A stretch of 64,000 nucleotides of DNA from Cladocopium goreaui. Its lineage: Eukaryota > Sar > Dinophyceae > Suessiales > Symbiodiniaceae. The translations under genes and the position numbers were made by a program. Positions 10,270 through 20,000 of this stretch are shown here, in pieces (within the stretch, counting starts at the first letter, position 1; every line of letters starts with the position of its first letter). The stretch lies in assembly GCA_947184155.2 (NCBI GenBank), contig CAMXCT020002775.1, positions 23,333-87,332 of the forward strand, given 5' to 3'. The notes beneath the pieces were generated by a model that had not been told where the DNA came from, searched no databases, and saw only the letters and a list, made by a program, of their open reading frames with translations.

Positions 10270-10640
10270 GGATCGAGAAGTAAAAACAGTTGTGGATAAA
10301 GTTGTATATACGTATGTATGTATGCAGGTATCATCAATCCACTATAAAATGAAAGGCTGAGTCCAAGTGATTAGGAAAAAGACCCCCTATAAAATAGAAA
10401 ACTGGGTTTGCAATGCCTCAAGTTTGGTGTCACTTTTGGGTATGTAAACTGGATGGGCGCAATCCAGGTACCATTCATTCTATAGTAAACACTGGCCTAC
10501 CAGCCTCATCTCTATAGAATCGTACCCCCAGGTGATCTATTTTATAGAGATTTTTCCAAGGAGGATCAGGTATCTATGTATCAGCCGCAATACCTGGCAA
10601 AGAACAACACAAAACAACGGGCTGTCATTCCTGTCAACTA
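10270..10640. other. Intergenic stretch without a gene
   Basis: AT-rich sequence with two similar 'ctataaaatagaaa' and 'ctataaaatgaaag' words near 10,340-10,400, and 'atctattttatagagat' near 10,535. I see no coding region or known element. Confidence 0.4.
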
Positions 10641-10642
10641 AA

Positions 10643-11065
10643 GGCGAGATCATCACGAAGACTGTCAGTTTTAGAGTCACAGACTGATAACAGACACGTG
10701 AACACAGTCAACCGCAACAGGACGATCAAAGATCACTACGCACCAGAGTGCTGGATCTGCGCGATGAAGTCGGTACCTGGCAGGGCGAGATCATCACGAA
10801 GACTGTCAGTTTTAGAGTCACAGACTGATAACAGACACGTGAACACAGTCAACCGCAACAGGACGATCAAAGATCACTACGCACCAGAGTGCTGGATCTG
10901 CGCGATGAAGTCGGTACCTGGCAGGGCGAGATCATCACGAAGACTGTCAGTTTTAGAGTCGCAGACTGATAACAGACACGTGAACACAGTCAACCGCAAC
11001 AGGACGATCAAAGATCACTACGCACCAGAGTGCTGGATCTGCGCGATGAAGTCGGTACCTGGCAG
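10643..11065 (+). repeat. 141-bp tandem triplication with an open frame
   Basis: Three nearly identical 141-base units start at 10,643, 10,784 and 10,925. Because 141 is divisible by three, a frame runs through all three units and on to a stop near 11,186, giving a 47-residue peptide repeat with a 'YAPECWICAMKSVPG' segment containing a CxxC pair. I do not recognise a protein family. It may be a recently amplified exon piece or a chance open minisatellite. The non-repeated tail contains 'SKRDIKIGAAT'. Confidence 0.8.
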
Positions 11066-11214
11066 CAAACGCTTTCACCAGACATGCCGCTTGACAGCAT
11101 CGTTCATGCGCGCGCACACGCAACGTCGAGAGTTTTTCTTCGGCAGTAAGAGTAAGCGCGATATCAAAATTGGAGCAGCGACGTGAGATTTTTGCACGGC
11201 GCGGCCATCTAGTC

Positions 11215-13640
11215 TAGGAAGAGGCTGAATACAAGAGTTAATTATATAGTTTTAACTCCAATGTTAATTCTTTAGGTTTTGCCCCTATTCAACCTGTGGC
11301 TCTAAAAGAATTAACTCTAGAGGTAATTCTGCTAGCATTGTTAGTAGAGCGGCAACAGAATTAACTCTTGAGCTGGTCCTTTTTCATTATTGCTCCTCCT
11401 GTTCTTCTTTTTGTATACCTGTTTCTTTCTGCCTTCCTTCCTTCTTTCCTTTACCTTTCCTTTCTTCCTTCTCTTTCCTTCCTTCCTTCCTTCCTTTCTT
11501 CCTTCCTTCCTTCCTTCCTTATTTGTTTTCTTTCTTTGTCTGTGTCTTCTTGAGCTTGAGATATTTTGGCTGTTAATTCGACTAAAGAAGCATAAGAAGG
11601 CAGTTTCAAGACACAAAAAAAGATTAACTCCCGAGTTAACCATTGTTTTAGTTAGTCTCCTTGTCTTCTTCTCATTGTGCACCTCTTTGTTCTTGATTCT
11701 TTTCTTTTTCTTCTTTCTTTCTTTCCTGTTCCTTCCTTTTCCTTCCTTTTCCTTCCTGTTCCTTCCTTTTCCTTCCTTTTCCTTCCGTTTCCTTCCTTTC
11801 CTTCTTCTTCTTTCTTTTTCTGGCTTCTTGAGCTTGAGATACTTTGGCTGCTAGTTAAAGTAAAGAAGCATAAGATGGCCGGTTCAAGCCACAAAAACAG
11901 GATTAACTCTGGGGTTAATTCTTTCTTTCAATTCGTCTCTTTGTCTCCTTGTCTTTTCTTTTTGTTTACCTTTTTCTTTCTGCCTTCCTTCCTTCTTTAC
12001 TTTCCTTTCCTTTCCCTGTCCTTTCTTCCTTCTCTTTCCTTCCTTTCTTCCTTTCTTCCTTCCTTCCTTCCTTGGTTGTTTTCTTCGTTCCTTGTCTGTG
12101 TCTTCTTGAGCTTGAGATATTTTGGCTGTTAATTCGACTAAAGAAGCATAAGAAGGCAGTTTCAAGACACAAAAAAAGATTAACTCCCGGGTTAACCCTT
12201 GTTTTAGTTAGTCTCCTTGTCTTCTTCTCATTGTGCACCTCTTTGTTCTTGTTTCTATTCTTTTCCTTCCTGTTCCTTCCTTTTCCTTCCTTTTCCTTCC
12301 TGTTCCTTCCTTTTCCTTCCTTTTCCTTCCGTTTCCTTCCTTTTCCTTCCTTTTCCTTCTTCTTTTCTTTTTTCTTGCTTCTTGAGCTTGAGATACTTTG
12401 GCTGCTAGCTAAAGCTAAAGTAAAGAAGCATAAGATGGCCTGTTCAAGCCACAAAAACAGGATTAACTCTGGAGTTATTTTTTTTTCAATTCGTCTCTTT
12501 GTCTCCTTGTCTTTTCTTTTTGTTTACCTTTTTCTTTCTGCCTTCCTTCCTTCTTTCCTTTCCCTGTCCTTTCTTCCTTCTCTTTCCTTCCTTCCTTCCT
12601 TCCTTTCTTCCTTCCTTCCTTCCTTCCTTGGTTGTTTTCTTCTTTCTTTGTCTGTGTCTTCTTGAGCTTGAGATATTTTGGCTGTTAATTCGCCTAAAGA
12701 AGCACAAGAAGGCAGTTTCAAGACACAAAAAAAGATCAACTCCCGGGTTAATCCTTGTTTTAGTTAGTCTCCTTGTCTTCTTCTCATTGTGCACCTCTTT
12801 GTTCTTGTTTCTATTCTTTTCCTTCTTGTTCCTTCCTTTTCCTTCCTTTTCCTTCCTGTTCCTTCCTTTTCCTTCCTTTTCCTTCCTTTTCCTTCCTTTT
12901 CCTTCTTCTTTTCTTTTTTCTTGCTTCTTGAGCTTGAGATACTTTGGCTGATAGTTAAAGTAAAGAAGCATAAGATGGCCTGTTCAAGCCACAAAAACAG
13001 GATTAACTCTGGAGTTATTTTTTTTTCAATTCGTCTCTTTGTCTCCTTGTCTTTTCTTTTTGTTTACCTTTTTCTTTCTGCCTTCCTTCCTTATTTCCTT
13101 TCCCTTGCCTTTCTTCCTTCTCTTTCCTTCCTTCCTTCCTTCCTTCCTTCCTTCCTTGGTTTTTTTTTCTTTCTTTGTCTGTGTCTTTTTGAGCTTGAGA
13201 TATTTTGGCTGTTAATTCGACTAAAGAAGCATAAGAAGGCAGTTTCAAGACACAAAAAAAGATTAACTCCCGAGTTAATCCTTTTTTTGGTTTGTCTCCT
13301 TGTCTTCTTCTCATTGTGCACCTCTTTGTTCTTGTTTCTATTCTTTTCCTTCCTGTTCCTTCCTTTTCCTTCCTTTTGCTTCTTTTTCCTTTCTTTCTTT
13401 TCCATCTTCTTTTCCTTTTTCTTTTTCTGGCTTCTTGAGCTTGAGATACTTTGGCTGCTAGTTAAAGTAAAGGAGCATAAGATGCCCGGTTCAAGCCACC
13501 AAAAAAGGATTAACTCTGGAGTTTATTCTTTTTTCAATTCGTCTCTTAGTCTCCTTCTCTTTGTGCACGTCTTTGTGCTTGTTTCTATTTCCTTTTTTGT
13601 TCCTTTCTTTTTTCCTTCCTTCCTTTCTTCCTCCCTTTCT
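11215..13640 (+). repeat. Polypyrimidine array in ~270-bp half-units with palindromic AGTTAATTC spacers
   Basis: Two related half-units alternate. One contains 'ttggctgttaattcgactaa' and 'gattaactcccgagttaa' (near 11,569, 12,128, 12,684 and 13,210). The other contains 'ttggctgctagttaaagtaa' and 'ggattaactctgg' (near 11,850, 12,402, 12,950 and 13,456). CTTCC/CCTTTT runs fill the spaces between. The half-units are clearly homologous and about 245-280 bases apart, so the array is a dimeric higher-order repeat. Long Phe/Ser/Leu-rich frames (plus) and Lys/Arg/Glu-rich frames (minus) are by-products of the pyrimidine bias. Confidence 0.9.
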
Positions 13641-13699
13641 TTTTTCAAGGTAGGGCGGCACTGGCCCACCCTGGGACAGAAACGGGCCACGAAACAATG

Positions 13700-13815
13700 T
13701 CTTTGTGCACCTCTTTGTTCTATTTCCTTTCTTTTTTCCTTCCTTCCTTCCTTCCTTCCATCCTTCCTTCCTTCCTTCCTTCCTTCCCTCCTTCTTTCTT
13801 TTTCCTTTTTTTCTT
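13700..13815 (+). repeat. (CCTT)n microsatellite
   Basis: Continuous 'ccttccttcc' with minor interruptions. It follows a short non-repetitive piece (13,645-13,700) containing 'ggcccaccctgggacag'. It lies about 115 bases from the 3' end of the OTU gene. Confidence 0.9.
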
Positions 13816-13930
13816 TCAAACCTTCCTCTCTACTATTCAGCCTTTTCCTTGATGCTAGGACTGGAAGCCAGAGACACAGCAATGGGACCAAGCTCATTTG
13901 GCTCTTTTTCTTCATTTTCGTTCCGTGCTG

Positions 13931-14941
13931 TCATAGTGTTTGTCCATCACCAGTGAGAGAGTCAGCGGACCTTGCCACATCATGTCTGGAGGGCAAAAGA
14001 CAATCAATCGTGTGATTCTCATCAGAGGAATCAGTGACGACAAAAATTTTACGTCTTAAAATATGGCTGCACGCCATGAAAGTCATGTCGTCTCCCCAGC
14101 TGTCTTGACGTTTCATGTAGTCGATATAGCCAACCCACTGACCTTTGAATTTGGCTTCCAGCCGGTCCACGAACATGTTTCCAAGAGGCTCTAGGTAGCT
14201 GACAGCGGCCAGCCTGAGCTCCAAGGGTGTCATGGGTAGTGCGGCAGCGTGGCAAATAGCTTCAAACTGGCACGCTCCTTCTCTAGGCATGGGTTTTCTT
14301 TGGAGGCCCATTTTATCCAAGCGTTTGTCAATTTTTTTGAAGCTCTTTTCTTCTTTTTTTTTACTGGCTTCGTTTTCTTCCAAGGACAAACTGAGAGCTA
14401 ACTGCATCTGAGACCGCTCCCAAGCATCCATGGCTCCAGAAGCAGGCAGCTGATCGAAGAGTTGCAAGCGATACTTCTGCGACTGTGCTTCTTCGAAATG
14501 CTTTTTGCAAAAGCTACCACATGTTCTTGGATTCTTACAGCGCGAAGCACGCTGTGTACGAGCCATGCAAAGATTTTCATCACTTTCCGCCAAGCAATGC
14601 AGCAAGGGTTTCTGAGTGGAATCAGAAACGGCTCCGGGCAAATGCAAAGCCAACTCTTTCCGAAGGATCTGCGACTTTTCAGCGGTGTTTTTGGCAACGC
14701 CACGTTGTCCAGGAGCTTTGAGCATATTTTTCAAACGCTCTGACCGTTTCTGCTTGAATTGTTTCTTGACCTTCCTCTTCAGAGAAGAAGCAAGCTCTGG
14801 TCCAGCACGAATCTCAGCAATGCCATCTTTTTTCCAACAAGGACTTGACAAACAAGGCATGTTCTGTGTGGCCACTGTTTTGGATGTAGTCTTTGTGTAG
14901 GCCGACCACGGATTTGGTCGCAGTGACAAAAACGCCCACAA
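13931..14941 (-). CDS. OTU-like cysteine protease with UIM-like helix and Cys/His cluster (C-terminal part of MULE gene)
   Basis: A 336-codon open frame. Residues 125-148 hold a Cys/His cluster, 'C(9)C(5)C(3)C(2)H', within 'CMARTQRASRCKNPRTCGSF', which looks zinc-binding. Residues 174-191 ('ERSQMQLALSLSLEE') fit a ubiquitin-interacting helix. Residues 216-230 contain 'PREGACQFEAICHAA', the catalytic loop of OTU deubiquitinases (usually GDGNC.F.A), with Cys224 as nucleophile and Glu in place of the usual Asp. 'WGDDMTFMA' at 282-290 matches the W-G conserved segment, and His310 is a candidate general base. OTU enzymes cleave ubiquitin chains. The first ~90 residues are basic and probably not a true N-terminus: transposase exons lie immediately upstream on the same strand. 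The frame is intact, unlike most of its neighbours. Confidence 0.75.
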   Translation of the reverse strand: MWAFLSLRPNPWSAYTKTTSKTVATQNMPCLSSPCWKKDGIAEIRAGPELASSLKRKVKKQFKQKRSERLKNMLKAPGQRGVAKNTAEKSQILRKELALHLPGAVSDSTQKPLLHCLAESDENLCMARTQRASRCKNPRTCGSFCKKHFEEAQSQKYRLQLFDQLPASGAMDAWERSQMQLALSLSLEENEASKKKEEKSFKKIDKRLDKMGLQRKPMPREGACQFEAICHAAALPMTPLELRLAAVSYLEPLGNMFVDRLEAKFKGQWVGYIDYMKRQDSWGDDMTFMACSHILRRKIFVVTDSSDENHTIDCLLPSRHDVARSADSLTGDGQTL

Positions 14942-15086
14942 AGTGCTGTCTTAGCCACAAATGTCTCAGAACGCAATAGCCACCTGCACAGATTTTGCTG
15001 GATGAAAATCTCAAACAGATAAACCAAGAACATAAATCCAAACTGTTTGCCACATTTTAGTACAAAAGTAACGTAACGCGCTGAAG

Positions 15087-16831
15087 TCAATTAATTTGAT
15101 TCAAGCCTGTCTCAGGGTCAGCACAGGCTGCTTCCACTTCACTTGCAGCGCGTGCCAAGCAGAGTCGCATAGCCGCAAAGGTGTCATCACGTTTCTCCGT
15201 CACGGCATTCAAATCGTACTTGCCAAACACATAGAGAGACTGTGCCACTGAAGCATCTTGGAGAACAAGATCACAGGGAGTTGCCATCCAAGTTCCACAA
15301 GGACCTTTCTTCCGGAAATGTTTCAAGAGGCTGTCAAGATCCAGACGCTGACGCTTGCATAACTTCTCCTCCTCATCGCCGATATCCATTTCATCGACTC
15401 TGTCATATTGCTTCGCAGACCGGCTGCGAAGAGCAGGCCAAGCCACCGGAACCTCTTGATGCATGTCATTGTAGAAGCCAGCGTTGAGTCTTGAAGCGAA
15501 TGCGCTGCAAACTTCCACCAGAAGAGTCGCCGGCTCCATGCGCCGAGTCCTGTGAGGAAATGAAACCGGAAAAGAAAATTATATTCTTTGGACAACCAGC
15601 CCCACCTCGGTTGCACCAAGCCCTTCAAAGTTCTCCACGACCGCTCAATAATGTTTGGCGAATACGTTGTGAAGCCTGGAGGGACAATTCCCAGACCGCA
15701 GCGCCAACTGCTGGATATGCTGCCATCATCACCCTTGGAAAGCAAATTTTCCAGCAGGTAGTTGGCCATTGCCGCTTCATTCCAGCCGTCCACAGCCTCC
15801 AATCTTTCGAGCGCAGATGACCAGAAGGCATTGAACTCTGTTGAGCTTGGGAAAAAAGCGCTGCCTTGCATGAAATTGACGAGGGGGGCCAGAAGCTCCA
15901 AATTCTTCAGGCGAGGTTCCTGACTTGAAAATTGTCATACCATCTCTATCTTGTTGATTCTTTTTGTGCTTCTGACTCTTACATGACAAGGAATCTTTCC
16001 AACACCATGCATGTTATACCCCTTGAACTTTCACTTGCGATGTTCTTCCATCAAACAATACAAATCCCATGAAAAAAATCACTGCTGAGCTGGGCGTCGC
16101 CGCTGACAGGGTCTTTCCTCCGCCCTTCGGAGCGCAAATTTTCCTTGCTGTGCTGCAGACAACGGTGCCTCCGCACATGCCGCATTGTCTCATCACTGTC
16201 CAAGGCAGCGCTAGCACCATTGTAGCAATGACAATCAAAAAAGCCATGCGTCAAGCTGACACCCGCTTGCTTCGACATCTCCACAAACTTCTTGAGAAGC
16301 AGAGCATGGGACTCATGGTCTTCACTATGGGACAAAAGAAACACAATGGGACAGAAACGAAGGTGAGGCTGTACCATCCGGGCCCGCTTTCAATCCAAGC
16401 GGACCAATAGCCCCCAGTAAGAGGCCATTGACATTTGTCTTGCACGTAAAATCCATGCTAAAGCATGGGAGATTTTGAGTCGTCAGCCGCTCTTCTGCCA
16501 AGTCAAAGCTGAACATGATTCGAACCTGCTCGGTGGAAACCACCTGGTGATGCAGTACAACATGATCAGGAGGTCTGGAGAGGAATTCCTTCAAGGAGGC
16601 AACACAAGATGCTGCCAACTTCATCCCTGTGTCCTGTCTGGAAGGCCTTTAATTCTTCAGTTGCCACGTCGCCGGTCTCTCATCTACAGGCACTTTCTCC
16701 TTTTCCATCCGATGCAATGCCTTGCCCGGTGACTCCAGTTTGGCATACTTTTTGGCGTTTGCTCTTTGGACTTCCTGAAAATTGCCATGGGTGATGAGTA
16801 ACCAGCAACGAACATAACTTGTAAGGGCCAA
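15087..16831 (-). pseudogene. MULE-like transposase, multi-exon, frameshifted
   Basis: Minus-strand pieces make up a Mutator-like DDE transposase. 'FSMDFTCKTNVNGLLLGAIG' (near 16,430) carries the first Asp. After a frame change near 16,380, 'CPIVFLLSHSEDHES' follows, and then 'THGFFDCHCYNGASAAL' with the second Asp and 'HRCLQHSKENLR', the C-x2-H block typical of MULEs. A further exon (about 15,918-15,614) carries 'YSPNIIERSWRTLKGL', placing the Glu. A short intron (about 15,613-15,552: donor 'gtgggg', acceptor 'ctcacag|g') joins this to 'TRRMEPATLLVEVCSAFASR'. The last piece ends at 15,087, and the OTU frame follows at 14,941. The N-terminal zinc-binding region was not found; element A begins at 17,091. 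Confidence 0.7.
15552..15613 (-). other. Short (~60-bp) intron in the transposase gene
   Basis: Reading 'RTLKGLVQPR' and then 'TRRMEPATLLVEVC' requires removal of about 60 bases between a GT donor after 'caaccgag' and the acceptor 'tttcctcacag' followed by G. The AG|G exon start is the usual dinoflagellate pattern. The splice is inferred from protein continuity only. Confidence 0.5.
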
Positions 16832-17090
16832 ACTTCTTTCTCATACTGTAGTTTCCTATCGTTCCAAAATTATCCCAATTCTTGAAAAAACTCTCAAAAC
16901 AACAGGTGTTCCATCGGATTGTCCACATGCAGCTCTCCTTAAATGATTCTCTATGTTCATCCGACAACCAAGTAACAAATCTCTTCAAACAAGATACACA
17001 CTCGCAGAACTTCAACCATTTGATATATATTTTCGTGAAATTTCTCCGTATACACATATCACTCCAAAACCATATATATATATATATATA

Positions 17091-20000
17091 TTGACGGACT
17101 GAAACTTAGAACCTCGTTTTGGAAATTTTCCATACCCCGAAAAAGTACCCGGAACTACCCGCTCAGATTTGAGTAAAATTGATAAAATATTATGATATTT
17201 TTACGTTTTGCGAAACTGATCACGGTAATCAGAACTTAGAACCACTACGAAAAATGGTGCTCGGAGAGCCAAAAATGACTACCCTCTCGCAGTTTTTTAT
17301 CTGAAAAGTACCCGTCAAATTAGCTGAGTAATATGATGTGTTGTTTGATGGATTGAACGAAAGATTCTAGTCAAAAAATGGTGAAAATTGACTAGTTTTG
17401 GTTTTGACATGTTTTTGTCTCAAACTCCTGGAATCGAAAAAATGGTGAAAATGGACTAGTTTTGGTGTTAACATGTTTTTCTCAAACTCCTGGAATCCAA
17501 AAAATGGTGAAAATTGACTAGTTTTGGTGTTGACATGTTTTTCTCAAACTCCTGGAATCCAAAAAATGGTGAAAATGGACTAGTTTTGGTGTTGACATGT
17601 TTTTTTCTCAAACTTTTGGTGTTGACATGTTTTTCTCAAACTCGTGCAAGTCAAGAAATTGGGAAAATTGACTAGTTTTGGTGTTGACGGACTGAAACTT
17701 AGAACAATGGGGAAAATTGCCTAGTTTTGGTGTTGACATGTTTTTCTCAAACTTCTGGAATCCAAAATATGTGGAAAATTGACTCGTTTTGGTGTTGACA
17801 TGTTTTTCTCTCAAACTCCTGGAATCCAAAAAATGGTGAAAATTAACTAGTTTTGGTGTTGACATGTTTTTTTCTCAAACTCCTGGAATCAAAAAAATGG
17901 CGAAAATTGACTAGTTTTGGTGTTGACATGTTTTTTCTCAAACTCCTGGAGTCCAAAAATGGTGAAAATTGACTAGTTTTGGTGTTGACATGTTTTTTCT
18001 CAAACTCCTGGAATCGAAAAAATTGTGAAAATTGACTAGTTTTGGTGTTGACATGTTCTTCTCAAACTCGTGCAAGTCAAAAAATGGGGAACATTGACTA
18101 GTTTTGGTGTTGACATGTTTTTCTCAAACTCGTGCAAGTCAAACAATGGTGAAAATGGACTAGTTTTGGTGTTGACACGTTTTTTCTCAAACTTTTGGTG
18201 TTGACATGTTTTTCTCAAACTTGTGCAAGTCAAAAAATGGGGAAAATTGACTAGTTTTGGTGTTGACATGTTTTTTTTCTCAATGTTTTTCTCAAACTCG
18301 TGCAAGTCAAAAAAATTGGAAAATTGACTAGTTTTGGTGTTGACGGACTGAAACTTAGAACCATGGGGAACATTGCCTAGTTTTGGTGTTGACATGTTTT
18401 TCTCAAACTTCTGGAATCCAAAATATGTGGAAAATTGACTAGCTTTGGTGTTGACACGTTTCTTTCTCAACTCCTGGAATCAAAAAAAAATGGTGAAAAT
18501 TAACTAGTTTTGGTGTTGACATGTTTTTCTCAAACTCCTGGAATCCAAAAAATGGTGAAAATTGACTAGTTTTGGTGTTGACATGTTTTTTCTCAAACTC
18601 CTGGAATCAAAAAAATGGTGAAAATTAGTGTTGGTGTTGACATGTTTTTTCTCAAACTCCTGGAATCGAAAAAATGGTGAAAATTGACTAGTTTTGGTGT
18701 TGACATGTTTTTTCTCAAACTCCTGGAATCCAAAAGATGGTGAAAATTGACTAGTTTTGGTGTTGACATGTTTTTCTCAAACTCATGCAAGTCAAAAAAA
18801 TGTTAAAATGGACTAGTTTTGGTGTTGACATGTTTTTTCTCAAACTTTTGGTGTTGACATGTTTTTCTCAAACTTGTGCAAGTCAAAAAATGGGGAAAAT
18901 TTACTAATTTTGGTGTTGACATGTTTTTCTCAACTCGTGCAAGTCAAAAAATGGGAAAATTGACTAGTTTTGGTGTTGACGGACTGAAACTTAGAACAAT
19001 GGGGAAAATTGCCTAGTTTTGGTGTTGACATGTTTTTCCCAAACTTCTGGAATCCAAAATATGTGGAAAATTGACTAGCTTTGGTGTTGACACGTTTCTT
19101 TCTCAACTCCTGGAATCAAAAAAAAACGGTGAAAATTAACTAGTTTTGGTGTTGACATGTTTTTCTCAAACTCCTGGAATCCAAAAAATGGTGAAAATTG
19201 ACTAGTTTTGGTGTTGACATGTTTTTTCTCAAACTCCTGGAATCAAAAAAATGGTGAAAATTGACTAGTTTTGGTGTTGACATGTTTTTCTCAAACTCGT
19301 GCAAGTCAAAAAATGGTGAAAATGGACTAGTTTTGGTGTTGACATGTTTTTTCTCAAACTTTTGGTGTTGACATGTTTTTCTCAAACTTGTGCAAGTCAA
19401 AAAATGGGAACAATTTACTAGTTTTCGTGTTGACATGTTTTTTTCTCAAACTTTTGGTGTTGGCATGTTTTGCTCAAACTCGTGCAAGTCAAAAAATGGG
19501 AAAATTGACTAGTTTTGGTGTTGACGGACTGAAACTTAGAACCATGGGGAAAATTGACTAGTTTTGGTGTTGACATGTTTTTTTTCTCAAACTCCTGGAA
19601 TCAAAAAAAATGTGAAAATTAACTAGTTTTGGTGTTGACATGTTTTTTCTCAAACTCCTGGAATCCAAAAAATGGTGAAAATTGACTAGTTTTGGTGTTG
19701 ACATGTTCTTCTCAAACTCGTGCAAGTCAAAAAATGGGGAACATTGACTAGTTTTGGTGTTGACATGTTTTTCTCAAACTCGTGCAAATCAAAAAATGGT
19801 GAAAATGGACTAGTTTTGGTGTTGACATGTTTTTTCTCAAACTTTTGGTGTTGACATGTTTTTCTCAAACTTGTGCAGGTCAAAAAATGGGGAAAATTTA
19901 CTAGTTTTGGTGTTGACATGTTTTTTTCTCAAACTTTTGGTGTTGACATGTTTTTCTCAATCTCGTGCAAGTCAAAAAATGGTAAAAATTGACTAGTTTT

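Noticed and set aside
10041-10337. His/Thr-rich ORF upstream of the RT
   Set aside because: GT/CA microsatellite; the RT frame loses its motifs before this point.
11390-14015. Long Phe/Ser/Leu-rich plus-strand frames, up to 408 residues
   Set aside because: Product of pyrimidine-only repeats; the tail of the longest one overlaps the antisense of the OTU gene.
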